Below are positions 1 through 8,685 of a DNA stretch of 64,000 bases, piece after piece. The first letter of the stretch is position 1; each line of letters opens with the position of its first letter. Origin of the DNA: Lachnospiraceae bacterium (GTDB lineage Bacteria > Bacillota > Clostridia > Lachnospirales > Lachnospiraceae); the NCBI GenBank assembly GCA_015057455.1, contig SVEH01000019.1, forward strand, positions 1 to 64,000, read 5' to 3'. The notes under the pieces are model-generated. The model did no database searches. It was given only the letters and a program-made list of their open reading frames with translations, and had not been told where the DNA came from. Both the position numbers and the translations under genes were made by a program.

Positions 1-690
1 TAAACAAAGGCTTTTCCAGGTTCTTACAGGGCCGAATTTATCTCTTTGACAAGTGTACCACGACTCCTTTTATTTTTCAACCATTTTTTTACATAAATTT
101 TCCTTTTTTTCACTTATTAGATATAAACCGATATTTTTCTTCTATATATAATAAGGTCTTTTCCCAATTCATTCTTCTGGTCATTAGCGAAACCATCAGA
201 GTGAATGTAACTTATGTAATTGTTATAAGTAACCGTTCTTGTTGAACTGCACGTATATTTGTACGGTTTAAGTCGTAGCAATTATCTTATCGTCTATTTT
301 TCTAAAGACTTAACACTTTTTCTAGAAATTTCTTTTAATTTCCATTAATTACCATATGGTTGTTGCTTATATTTGTATATGTACTTTTTACTATTTATAT
401 CATTTATAAGCACATATTTTCGCTCGTATTCTGATACTTTTTCTTAAAAACCCTTTATTTCAAAGGATTTACATACACTTTATACGCTCGTATTTTCTTT
501 TTCTTCTTATTTTTATAATATTAAGCTTCTTCATATATTAATATGTATTTATTTAGATCTATAATTTCTTAAGTTGACCTATCTTTAATACCTGTAATAG
601 CAACTATATCATCTGGAATATCCACTATGACTTCTGTATCTAGAGCCATATTCTCTTCCATAATAGTAAATTTATATATTTCTTTTTATT
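1..690. other. Intergenic, AT-rich, no supported gene
   Basis: No convincing coding region with a ribosome binding site is visible on either strand. Short hairpin-forming stretches occur, for example around 205-250, where GTAACTTAT is followed by an imperfect inverted copy, and CGTA-6 nt-TACG near 250-265. A 30-codon minus-strand reading frame at 569-661 has protein-like codons but no Shine-Dalgarno sequence and is not called. The stretch leads directly into the hairpin array. Confidence 0.5.
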
Positions 691-1128
691 ATTTTCATCC
701 CTACTGGATCACTTTCCATCTTCTAGGCATGGTTTTCTTTCTTCACTTTTTTATATTCTTCATGCCTACTAGCCCACTTTCCCTCTTCTAGGCATGATTT
801 TCTTTCTTCCTCTTTTTTATTTTCTTCATCCCTACCAGCCACTTTCTCCCTTCTAGGCATGATTTTCTTTCTTCCCCTTTTAATTTCTTCATGCCTACTA
901 ACCCACTTTCCTTCTTCTAGGCATGATTTTCTTTCTTCCCCTTTTTATTTTCTTCATGCCTACTAGCCCACTTTTCATCTTCTAGGCATGATTTTCTTTC
1001 TTTCCCTTTTTTATTTTCTTCATGCCTACCAGCCCACTTTCCTTCTTCTAGGCATGATTTTCTTTCTTCCCTCTTTTATTTTCTTCATGCCTACTAGCCC
1101 ACTTTCCCTCTTCTAGGCATGATTTTAT
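691..1128. repeat. Tandem array of seven ~65-bp hairpin units
   Basis: Seven units follow one another. The conserved TAGGCAT element starts at 724, 789, 854, 918, 983, 1049 and 1114, so the period is 64-66 bp. Most units carry the inverted repeat CATGCCTA / TAGGCATG around a ~20-nt loop, joined by pyrimidine-rich linkers on the plus strand (purine-rich on minus). The first and third units have CATCCCTA as left arm and so a weakened stem. Read on the minus strand, the loops are purine-rich and six of the seven contain GGA. All reading frames through the array are interrupted by stops in most units, so protein coding is unlikely. Whether it is transcribed cannot be seen. Confidence 0.9.
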
Positions 1129-1313
1129 ACCATCCCAGCAAACAGATTTCAATATATCATTTCAACTTAAGGTTAAAACTAATCCTCCACAGCCCTTCCA
1201 AAAACAATCCTCCGCCTTACTAAGCCCTCCCTCTCAAACGCCCCCTCAAAAAGCCCTCTTTTAACAACTATTGCATAAAATAATAAAAAATTTACATTTT
1301 TTGTAAAAAAGTG
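1129..1313. other. Spacer between hairpin array and Xre promoter
   Basis: C-rich then AT-rich spacer without an open reading frame that has a ribosome binding site. It ends at the promoter of the regulator operon. Confidence 0.4.
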
Positions 1314-1344
1314 TTGACATATTATATAATAGTTGTTATAATAT
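1314..1344 (+). promoter_or_regulatory. Consensus promoter overlapped by an inverted repeat
   Basis: TTGACA at 1314-1319 and TATAAT at 1337-1342 are separated by exactly 17 bp, a perfect vegetative (sigma-A type) promoter 44 bp upstream of the regulator start codon. A perfect inverted repeat, ATATTATA (1319-1326) and TATAATAT (1337-1344) with a 10-nt spacer, overlays the spacer and the -10 box. That is where a repressor would block RNA polymerase. Autoregulation by the downstream HTH protein is inferred from this position. Confidence 0.85.
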
Positions 1345-1385
1345 AATCAAGTTAAGAGTTTTATATTTTTGAAAGAGGTGAATTT

Positions 1386-1835
1386 ATGGGACGAAAATCT
1401 GTTACTAATACTGATTATAATTTGGAAGTGGGTCAACGTATTATGACTCTTCGTCGAAGCCAATCTCCTAAGATGTCTAGACAAAGATTAGCTGAGACTT
1501 TAGGATATAGTGAAGGAAATACAGTTTTTTATTGGGAAAATGGAAGAAGCCCAGTTCCAGCTGACGTAATTGTTAAAATTGCCAACTTATTTAATGTAAA
1601 CGTTGACTATTTACTTGGGGATGATCCTGATGAGACTGATGAATATCTATCTATTATTAAAGAATCATTAGATGATATTGCTATTGCCAACGCTAAGTTA
1701 GTACCATATTTAGAAAAGTCAATTCAGAATGCTATTAATGTTATAAACGATGACTTCACTACCTATATGGAGAAGTCCGTAAGAAACGCAATTGAACTAT
1801 TTGCTATATTAGATGAAAAGGAAGGTGTTTGTTAA
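1386..1835 (+). CDS. Xre/Cro-type helix-turn-helix regulator (149 aa)
   Basis: The N-terminal ~75 residues form an HTH_3/Xre DNA-binding domain: VGQRIMTLRR, then MSRQRLAETLGYSEGNTVFY as the helix-turn-helix, then the typical ending PADVIVKIANLFNVNVDYLLG. The rest (about 80-149) is helical and amphipathic and resembles nothing I recognise; it may be a dimerisation or partner-binding region. The start follows AGAGGTG with 5-6 nt spacing. Transcription should start from the perfect promoter just upstream, whose -10 lies inside an inverted repeat, so self-repression is likely. The stop codon overlaps the start of the next gene (TAATG), indicating translational coupling. Phage-type repressor or chromosomal stress regulator are both possible. 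No phage genes are nearby. Confidence 0.85.
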   Translation: MGRKSVTNTDYNLEVGQRIMTLRRSQSPKMSRQRLAETLGYSEGNTVFYWENGRSPVPADVIVKIANLFNVNVDYLLGDDPDETDEYLSIIKESLDDIAIANAKLVPYLEKSIQNAINVINDDFTTYMEKSVRNAIELFAILDEKEGVC

Positions 1836-1975
1836 TGATGACAACTACTGTATTAGAAGAAAACGTTTTATCAAAAGAGGAAGTATTAGATCAATTACAA
1901 ACTATGACAGAAAAGCAACTATTATTTTTATTAAAGTTATCCCAAAAACTTTTCCTAGAGACTAGCGCTAATTAA
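1835..1975 (+). CDS. Small protein coupled to the Xre regulator (46 aa)
   Basis: An open frame of 46 codons starts at the ATG that shares its A with the stop codon of the preceding regulator, with AAGGAAGGTG about 7 nt upstream inside the regulator gene. The product begins MMTTTVLEENVLSKEEVLDQ and is predicted to be two amphipathic helices, acidic at the N-terminus, then leucine-rich (QLLFLLKLSQKLF). No family is recognised. Overlap and a strong internal ribosome binding site argue that it is a real co-translated partner, perhaps modulating the regulator as an antitoxin-, anti-repressor- or adaptor-like peptide. That role is inference. Confidence 0.6.
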   Translation: MMTTTVLEENVLSKEEVLDQLQTMTEKQLLFLLKLSQKLFLETSAN

Positions 1976-2364
1976 TTAGCTAATTAAAAGCTACGTTTCT
2001 CTTTTAAGAAACTGCGTTGTTAATAACAAGCCACTTTGGCATACAATTTAATATTTCTAACGAATAATTCAAATAATGTAATGAAAAATTCAAGTATTAT
2101 TGCAGCGCATTAACCACATATGGTAAAGATTATCACTAATGCTTCCATATTATTTAGAGATAGTTTACCAAGGTTACATAACATATATTTTAATAATATA
2201 TGTCACTTATGTTTTAAGACATCAATAAACATAATAAACATCAAGATACCATTGTTATCTTGCCCACGGACGGGCATGTAACATTAATATACATATCATT
2301 TATGTATATATTAATTAAATATTGATTGTGCTATTATCCACTTAAGATTTTAAGCTATTACTAT
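1976..2364. other. Intergenic region downstream of the Xre operon
   Basis: No gene is supported. It holds a small GC hairpin TGCCC-6 nt-GGGCA at 2261-2276, and an AT-rich palindrome around 2283-2316 (ATTAATATACATA and its inverted copy). If the Xre operon has no earlier terminator, this would form the start of a long 3' untranslated region that continues through the repeat array to the hairpin at 2784. Confidence 0.4.
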
Positions 2365-2755
2365 TACTTCAAGAACGAGACATTTGCTAGCTTTTTTACG
2401 ACTTCAAGGATGATGACTTATGCTAGTTTTATTTAGACTACTATGACGAGACTTTCACTAGCACTTTACGACTTCAAGGATGATGACCTATGCTAGTTTT
2501 TATTTAGACTACTATGACGGGACTTTCACTAGCACTTTACGACTTCAAGGATGATGACTTATGCTAGTTTTATTTAGACTACTATGACGAGACTTTTACT
2601 AGCACTTTACGACTTCAAGGATGATGACTTACAGCTAGCTTTATTTTATACATCAAGGACGATAACATTTGCTTAGTTCTTACGAATACTTCACGGGTAA
2701 TTACAATCAGCTCTTTGTTAATATTTCACGGATGATAACTATTAGCAAACATTTT
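2365..2755. repeat. Degenerate tandem array, ~35-bp half-units in ~70-bp units
   Basis: GACTTCAAGGATGATGAC starts at 2400, 2470, 2541 and 2611, giving 70-71 bp units. Each 70-bp unit is itself two related ~35-bp halves sharing the pattern GA-n-ACTT-nnn-CTAG (for example GATGACTTATGCTAG and GAGACTTTCACTAG). More degenerate halves continue on both sides (about 2365-2399 and 2651-2755), about eleven in all. Adjacent units are near-identical without variable spacers, so this is not a CRISPR array. No reading frame runs through it. Confidence 0.85.
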
Positions 2756-2783
2756 ATTATTGCTTTTTGCTTTAATAATATGA

Positions 2784-2847
2784 AAAAAAGAGACAGTATA
2801 GATATGCAAGCTTTTTGCTCTGCATAACTAGTTACTGTCTCTTTTTT
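2784..2847. terminator. Bidirectional rho-independent terminator
   Basis: AAAAAAGAGACAGTA (2784-2798) and its exact inverted copy (2833-2847) form a 15-bp stem ending in a U-run on either strand. An inner ATGCA/TGCAT helix lies within the loop. It closes the minus-strand phosphodiesterase operon and would also end plus-strand transcripts coming through the repeat array. Confidence 0.8.
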
Positions 2848-2942
2848 CACGCACTTTTTGTGTTTTATTATTTATTACAACCTATATTAATCATATAAAA
2901 ATATTTCTATTATCCTTAAAATTATCCCTAAATTCCCTTCTT

Positions 2943-5192
2943 CTATTGCAGTCTAGCACTAAATTCCGCCACTGGCATTGGTTTACCATAGTAATATCCT
3001 TGGATCATATCGCAATCTGCCTCAGCAAGCATATCCCTCTGGTCTTTTGTCTCAACACCTTCTGCCACAACTTTACAATCTATATGTTTTGCAATTTGAA
3101 TTACATCACATATAAATACATGAACATTGCTACCTCTACCTTCAACGGCATAGCTATCCAAAAATGACTTATCTAGCTTTATTGTATCAAGTGGCATCTT
3201 TATTAGTTGGGCAAATGATGAATAACCCGTTCCAAAGTCATCTATTGCCAAACCAAATCCAGCATTATGAAGTTCCTCACTTATTTCAATAAGTCTATTT
3301 TCATTGTTATTCATACTACTTTCTGTTATCTCAATTTCGATTAAGTCCGATTCAACATCGTATTTCTTTCTTAACTTTTTAATCTTCTTAACCAAGTTTC
3401 TATCGTTTATTTCCGCTCTTGATAGATTTACTGATATAACAGGTGGTTTAATGCCTTTTCTTTTTAATTCTTGTATATATTTACACACCTCTTCTAATAC
3501 ATACATATCAATTTTGCCAATCATTCCATTATTCTCAAATATAGGAATAAATTGTCCAGGTGGCAAAAAGCCCCACTCTTTATGATTCCATCTAACCAAA
3601 GCTTCTGCACCAACCAGTATTTCTTTTTTTGCATCATATTTAGGTTGATAGTATACTACTAAATCTCTATCTCTAATCGCTTCAGCCAAATCTCCCTCAA
3701 GTTTTTTCTGTCGCAATTCTTCATCTCTAAGTTCCTGGTTGTATATTCCTATTATGTCTTGTTTCTTCTTTACAATTTCCATAGCTCTATTAGCGTTATC
3801 TAAAGATAATTGATAATTACCATCTTTATTTTTCTCTAAATGAGCTATCGCTGCTGAAACTTTAACTTCAAAACTGTTAGAGATTTTCTTCTTTAATTTA
3901 GAAACAAATTTCTTTATTGCATTAATCAATTCATCATTTACATCAGTTCCTAATACTATACCAAATGAATCATCACTTAGTTTACAGTACATACTAAATA
4001 TATCATCACTTATCTTATGATTTCTAAAGTACTCAGCCATCTCTCTAATTATTCTATCTCCCTCATGGAAGCCATATAATTCATTGATATATTTAAGACC
4101 GCGCACATCAAAAACAGCTATACACATATCTGTAAACGTCTTTTCTTTTTCAGCAATCTTCATCTGCATATAATCCCAGTTATACAAACCTGTTTTTCCA
4201 TCATAGTATGCAAGTGAAAATACTTGTGATTGATTTCTATACTGTAAATACATAATCAACGCAATACAACTTACGAATAACCATAACATTATTCCAAACA
4301 GTAATACAACTTTATCCGTAGCAGAATTTATATATATATCCGTTTCACTTGTCGGTACTGCTGTCACAAGATACCATGGCATCCCTTCTAGTGGTACAAC
4401 AACAACATACTGCTCTGGCAGTCCTGGAAATTCCCTTCTCTCAACAAAATATCCATTTTTGTGAAAGTCCTTTGTAATTTTATCACTGTCTTCTCTATCT
4501 TGTTTCATAACATCGCCTACATTAGACATCATCGTCTCTTGCAATACGCGATTATTCATCGGCAAAATTACTTGAATAGGATTTTCTTCATTACCATATT
4601 CTCTTTGTACAACCATTATATTCTGATTTTTATAGGTAGTTGATGCATTAAATACATTGGACATAAGTCGTCTTGCTATAGTGGCATATAGTACATAACT
4701 ATCACCATTTTTATCAACTATAGGAACATTAAACATTAAACATTCTTGTTCACCTTGAGGTCCCTTATCAGAAAAAACAATGTTTGATTTCCCGGTTTCA
4801 AATGCTTTCTTTATACCAGTGTGTACCTCAAAGTCTATATCTACACCTATAACACTATCTCCTGTTTCGTCACATATACCCATAATAGTTGCACCAAGTT
4901 GATTACATAAATCTGCTAACAAAATACGCAACTTTACTTCATTTTCCCATACACCATCTCTATCCATTTGCTTTATACTAGATGAAATACCTTCCATGGT
5001 AGTAGAGAATACCGAGAATTGTTTCCCTAGGGCATATACTCTCTGTTGGTCAGCTTGTACTAATTTCTGTTCCAAGTTGTTTTCAAGCGAATCATATATG
5101 GCCGCATTTAGTATCATCAACAACACTATTGCAATTACTACTACTGAACATACAACTGCAATACTTCGTTTAAAATACCTTCGTTTGTTCAT
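2943..5192 (-). CDS. Membrane Cache-GGDEF-EAL protein, probable c-di-GMP phosphodiesterase (749 aa)
   Basis: Residues 12-34 and about 296-318 are transmembrane helices enclosing an extracellular sensor region of dCache type. The cytoplasmic part is a GGDEF domain (about 325-485) whose signature is degenerate (LSDDSF instead of GGDEF), so cyclase activity is unlikely. The EAL domain (about 500-749) keeps the catalytic motifs: AEALVRW with E530, VNLSR, EITES, DDFGTGYSSF, KLDKSFL, VVAEGVET and QGYYYGKPMP. It should hydrolyse c-di-GMP to pGpG in response to an extracellular ligand, with the dead GGDEF domain possibly acting as a GTP-binding activator. It is the last gene of an operon with a glycosyltransferase and a BMP-type lipoprotein, only 14 bp behind the latter. 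Confidence 0.9.
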   Translation of the reverse strand: MNKRRYFKRSIAVVCSVVVIAIVLLMILNAAIYDSLENNLEQKLVQADQQRVYALGKQFSVFSTTMEGISSSIKQMDRDGVWENEVKLRILLADLCNQLGATIMGICDETGDSVIGVDIDFEVHTGIKKAFETGKSNIVFSDKGPQGEQECLMFNVPIVDKNGDSYVLYATIARRLMSNVFNASTTYKNQNIMVVQREYGNEENPIQVILPMNNRVLQETMMSNVGDVMKQDREDSDKITKDFHKNGYFVERREFPGLPEQYVVVVPLEGMPWYLVTAVPTSETDIYINSATDKVVLLFGIMLWLFVSCIALIMYLQYRNQSQVFSLAYYDGKTGLYNWDYMQMKIAEKEKTFTDMCIAVFDVRGLKYINELYGFHEGDRIIREMAEYFRNHKISDDIFSMYCKLSDDSFGIVLGTDVNDELINAIKKFVSKLKKKISNSFEVKVSAAIAHLEKNKDGNYQLSLDNANRAMEIVKKKQDIIGIYNQELRDEELRQKKLEGDLAEAIRDRDLVVYYQPKYDAKKEILVGAEALVRWNHKEWGFLPPGQFIPIFENNGMIGKIDMYVLEEVCKYIQELKRKGIKPPVISVNLSRAEINDRNLVKKIKKLRKKYDVESDLIEIEITESSMNNNENRLIEISEELHNAGFGLAIDDFGTGYSSFAQLIKMPLDTIKLDKSFLDSYAVEGRGSNVHVFICDVIQIAKHIDCKVVAEGVETKDQRDMLAEADCDMIQGYYYGKPMPVAEFSARLQ

Positions 5193-5206
5193 TACTCAAA
5201 CTCCTA

Positions 5207-6322
5207 CTAGTTTATTTTATTAAGCTTAACATATTTCAACTCTGGAAGTTCTTCTCCTTGAATTTTTAAATCTTTCTTCTTCATCTCTTCAATCATCTTA
5301 TTATAATCTTCTATTGAAGTATTCTTTACTCTCCAAGAACCTTCTGTTGCTGATAAACCAACACCATCTTCTTTTACACCTACTGATAATTTTTTACCAG
5401 CTCTATCTTCTGGCCATTTACAATCATTATCTTCGTACACTTGAAGTGCTGTACTAATTGATGTTGTTAATCCTTTCATTGCAGAGAATACTATATTATC
5501 TGATTCTGCAGATTGATCAACATCTACACCTATTATCTTTCTATCTTTATTATTACCAGCTGCTTCTATAACAGAATAAAGTATTCCACCACCACAACTA
5601 AATATAATCTCTGTTCCTTTGTTATACCATTTTTCTACATCATTTGTAATATCATTTGATGGTTGGAATCCACCTGTATACATATATTCAATAGATACAC
5701 CTTTCACTTTAAGGTCTTTAGCCGCTGCCTCTGCACCTTGAACATAACCATAACCAAATCTTCTAACTGCTGGAATATCCATTCCGCCTAAGAAACCAAG
5801 CTTCTTATATCCTTCTTTTACAGCTGCATATCCAGCTAAGTATCCACTCTCTTCTTCTTTGAAAATTATTGAGTTTACATTATCACAATATTCTACGTTA
5901 CCATCTTTATCTTTTGGTTCTCCATCTACAAATAAAATCTCTACATCTTTATATTCTTTTTGTTTCTTGTATACAATTGGTTCAAATAAACTACCTACGC
6001 ATGCAATTACATCTGCACCTGCGTCAACTGCTTTATCAACAGCTTCTCCTCTTGCCTCTTCTGTATCTGTTACAGGTCTAAAGAAATCTTTCTTATATCC
6101 GTTCTTATCTGCAAATTCCTTTACACCATTCCAACTTCCTTCATTAAATGATTTATCATCTATATTACCAACATCTGTAACAAATGCTACATATTTTTCA
6201 TCATCTTTTGTTTTCGATTCTTGTGTTGCTTGTTTTTCTGGTCCTTTTGCTTCACCAGAACCACACCCTACTAATGCACTTAATGCCATTGCCGCAATTA
6301 CTAATAATACTTTCCTTTTCAT
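5207..6322 (-). CDS. BMP/PnrA-family substrate-binding lipoprotein (371 aa)
   Basis: A short signal peptide with lipobox LVGC, then the BMP fold: YVAFVTDVGNIDDKSFNEGS near the N-terminus, SLFEPIV, GYLAGYAA, GFLGGMDIPAVRRFGYGYV, IFSCGGGILY and IIGVDVDQS. Known relatives bind purine nucleosides and feed an ABC importer. The start is set at the ATG at 6322, which has GGAG 9 nt upstream; an ATG 15 bp further upstream has no ribosome binding site and would include that GGAG. No ABC ATPase or permease is adjacent; the partner downstream is a Cache-EAL protein. It could deliver ligand to a transporter elsewhere or act as the periplasmic-side sensor for the phosphodiesterase. Confidence 0.9.
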   Translation of the reverse strand: MKRKVLLVIAAMALSALVGCGSGEAKGPEKQATQESKTKDDEKYVAFVTDVGNIDDKSFNEGSWNGVKEFADKNGYKKDFFRPVTDTEEARGEAVDKAVDAGADVIACVGSLFEPIVYKKQKEYKDVEILFVDGEPKDKDGNVEYCDNVNSIIFKEEESGYLAGYAAVKEGYKKLGFLGGMDIPAVRRFGYGYVQGAEAAAKDLKVKGVSIEYMYTGGFQPSNDITNDVEKWYNKGTEIIFSCGGGILYSVIEAAGNNKDRKIIGVDVDQSAESDNIVFSAMKGLTTSISTALQVYEDNDCKWPEDRAGKKLSVGVKEDGVGLSATEGSWRVKNTSIEDYNKMIEEMKKKDLKIQGEELPELKYVKLNKIN

Positions 6323-6353
6323 ATGATCATTCTCCATTCTTATGTTAATTTAT

Positions 6354-7451
6354 TTATATTTGAATTAATTTTTTACTATCTATTAATTGAAGATATTCAT
6401 TAGGAATCTTCGTTGTACTATCCACATCTATAATACTTCTTGTTTTATGAATAGTTCTTAAAAGCCACTTTCTACTATCTTCTAACATTTTCTCTTCCAT
6501 TAATCTAATACCTATATGCAACGATAATTCTGCTGACACATGCATATTAATATCCCTAACATTTCGAAATTCATTCTCAAAGTCTTTTATACCATCTATT
6601 AACATCACATTATTATCATAATTGTGACCAATCTCTCTCCTAACTTCTTCATAACTTAATTCACTAACAGAATATTTAAGCAATGTAAGCAAGCCTTTGT
6701 TATCTTTCTCCATATTATATATTTTAGATAACACAGCTATTGCCTCTTTTGCCCTATCATAATCTTCATTTGTAATTATTTGTTTATGCAAAATATTTTC
6801 AAAATAATCTTTTGATTTTAATAATTGCTCATCTGTTCCACTTTTATATACTTCTCTTGCATACATCATATGCAATTTATTATTTAATTCGCCTTCTTTT
6901 TCAAGTATTTTCTCAAAAAGATTCAAATCCCTTTGACAATGATTAGATGTTGGCATATGCAATATTTCAATATCACTATTATATACAACGGGTTCTAATC
7001 TAACTGTTTCATGTATAGGATTTATCCATGTAAAATTCCTCAAACGCTTATATAACTTAGGCCTTAAATCCCTTGTAAAATTCTCTGTTGTATTATATGT
7101 CATATCTGTATGATATATCATCTGTACAATCTCTATTTCTGGAAGCATTGCTTTCTTTAAATCTAAAAATTTCTTTCTATTTACTTCATCTACAACTTCA
7201 TCTGCATCTGCCGAATAAATATATTCTTTAGTAGCCTTTGAAAATGCATAATTTCTAGCTGCTGCAAAATCATCACACCACTTAAAATCATATATTTTAT
7301 CTGTGTATTTTCTTGCGATTTCTTTTGTATTGTCTACTGATCCAGTATCTACAATTATAATTTCTTCCACCAAATCATATATAGACTTTAAACACCTATC
7401 TAATACTTCACTTTCATTCTTCACAATCATACACAGACTGACATCTATCAT
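6354..7451 (-). CDS. Glycosyltransferase family 2 protein (365 aa)
   Basis: The N-terminal ~110 residues are a GT-A fold: LCMIVKNESEVLDRCLKSI, EIIIVDTGSVDNTKEIA, then WCDDFAAARNYAFSKA and the DXD-like YSADADE that binds the metal-nucleotide-sugar. The C-terminal half is helical, resembling the repeat-type tails of SunS/TPR-associated family 2 enzymes. No membrane helix is visible, so it probably acts in the cytoplasm. The start has GGAGGT 6 nt upstream. It is first in a three-gene operon with a BMP lipoprotein and a c-di-GMP phosphodiesterase. Substrate unknown; glycosylation of a surface protein or flagellin is conceivable. Confidence 0.85.
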   Translation of the reverse strand: MIDVSLCMIVKNESEVLDRCLKSIYDLVEEIIIVDTGSVDNTKEIARKYTDKIYDFKWCDDFAAARNYAFSKATKEYIYSADADEVVDEVNRKKFLDLKKAMLPEIEIVQMIYHTDMTYNTTENFTRDLRPKLYKRLRNFTWINPIHETVRLEPVVYNSDIEILHMPTSNHCQRDLNLFEKILEKEGELNNKLHMMYAREVYKSGTDEQLLKSKDYFENILHKQIITNEDYDRAKEAIAVLSKIYNMEKDNKGLLTLLKYSVSELSYEEVRREIGHNYDNNVMLIDGIKDFENEFRNVRDINMHVSAELSLHIGIRLMEEKMLEDSRKWLLRTIHKTRSIIDVDSTTKIPNEYLQLIDSKKLIQI

Positions 7452-7664
7452 TGATACACCTCCAGAAGCCCATAAAAAATACTATGAAATTTATTATATA
7501 AGCCTTTTTTCAAAGACCTACTCATAAACCTCATAGTATATATCTGCATTATCCAACTATTTATTTAGTAGTATTTGCAATTTTTTCCAATTTTATTTCG
7601 TTATATATTTAACAGAATCTCTATTTCTTATATAGTAATATTTTATTAAATTCTTAGTTAATTC

Positions 7665-8579
7665 TTATCCTAATTCTAGCATTTTATCAATACTACGCTT
7701 TGCTTCTACCATAACTTCCTCAGAAAGTGTAATCTCCTTACCACCTTCACCTTTTAAACAATCTAAAATATCTGTCAATGTAGTAAGTTTCATATTATGA
7801 CAGACGCAATCTTTAGACAATGGATAAAACTTCTTGTCTGGACAATCATATTGTAAATGTTCCACAATACTATTCTCTGTACCAATAATAAACTCTTTTT
7901 TATCACTTGCTTTAGCATATTCCATAATTCCTGTTGTACTTCCTACATAATCAGCCATAGCAACTACTGCTGGTACACACTCTGGATGAACCAATACCTC
8001 TGCGTTAGGATGTTTAGCCTTAGCTTTCTCTACATCCTTAGCACTCATTCTAACATGTGTCGGACATCCACCTTGTACAAGCTTAATATTCTTCTCCGGA
8101 ATTCTCTTGCTTATATAATCTCCCAAATTACAATCTGGTATAAATAATATATTCTCATTATCCAGATTACGAATAATCTTCTCTGCTGCCGATGATGTCA
8201 CACACACATCACACAATGTCTTAAGCTCTGCTGTTGTATTAATATATGCAACAACTGCGTAATCTGGATACATCTCCTTCATCTGTTTCAATAACTGTAC
8301 ATCCATCTGATGTGCCATAGGACAAGTTGCTTCGTCGTTAGACACATACACTGTCTTATCTGGAGCTAATATCTTAACTGTCTCAGCCATAAATTTCACT
8401 CCACACATAAGCACATTCTTCTGTGGTACTTGCGTAGCTTGCTTACTAAGCGCAAATGAATCACTTACATAATCTGCTACTTCTACTATATCTTGTGACA
8501 TATAAGCATGAGCTAAAATACAAAAATCCTTTTCTTTTTTTAGTCTCATGATTTCATCTTGCATTTCTCGAACTGTCAT
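7665..8579 (-). CDS. nadA: Quinolinate synthase NadA
   Basis: This 304-aa [4Fe-4S] enzyme condenses iminoaspartate with dihydroxyacetone phosphate to quinolinate in de novo NAD synthesis. Cysteines at 86 (NDEATCPMAH), 172 (GGCPTHVRM) and 258-260 (DCVCHNM) have the spacing of the three cluster ligands in NadA proteins. Other conserved stretches are LAHAYMSQDIVEVADYVSDS, CGVKFMAETVKIL, CVTSSAA and VHPECVPAVV. It is a single gene here without nadB or nadC, driven by a near-consensus promoter just upstream. Confidence 0.96.
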   Translation of the reverse strand: MTVREMQDEIMRLKKEKDFCILAHAYMSQDIVEVADYVSDSFALSKQATQVPQKNVLMCGVKFMAETVKILAPDKTVYVSNDEATCPMAHQMDVQLLKQMKEMYPDYAVVAYINTTAELKTLCDVCVTSSAAEKIIRNLDNENILFIPDCNLGDYISKRIPEKNIKLVQGGCPTHVRMSAKDVEKAKAKHPNAEVLVHPECVPAVVAMADYVGSTTGIMEYAKASDKKEFIIGTENSIVEHLQYDCPDKKFYPLSKDCVCHNMKLTTLTDILDCLKGEGGKEITLSEEVMVEAKRSIDKMLELG

Positions 8580-8650
8580 TTCAATTACTCCTCTTTATAT
8601 AAACATCCACTCTAATTAATATCTACACTTATAACATTTTATCATATGGA

Positions 8651-8679
8651 AGTATAACACTATCACAAAATTTCGTCAA
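8651..8679 (-). promoter_or_regulatory. nadA promoter
   Basis: On the minus strand TTGACG (8679-8674) and TATACT (8656-8651) are 17 bp apart, ending about 72 bp upstream of the nadA start codon. Confidence 0.7.
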
Positions 8680-8685
8680 GTTTTG

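Noticed and set aside
569..661. 30-codon minus-strand frame beginning MEENMALDTE and reading like protein
   Set aside because: No ribosome binding site, very short, no recognised homologue, next to a repeat array; could be the tail of a lost gene but cannot be supported.
2365..2755. Possible CRISPR array
   Set aside because: Units are contiguous and similar along their whole length, without variable spacers, and no cas genes are present.
5193..5206. Separate promoter for the EAL gene
   Set aside because: Only 14 bp separates it from the BMP gene; read as one operon.
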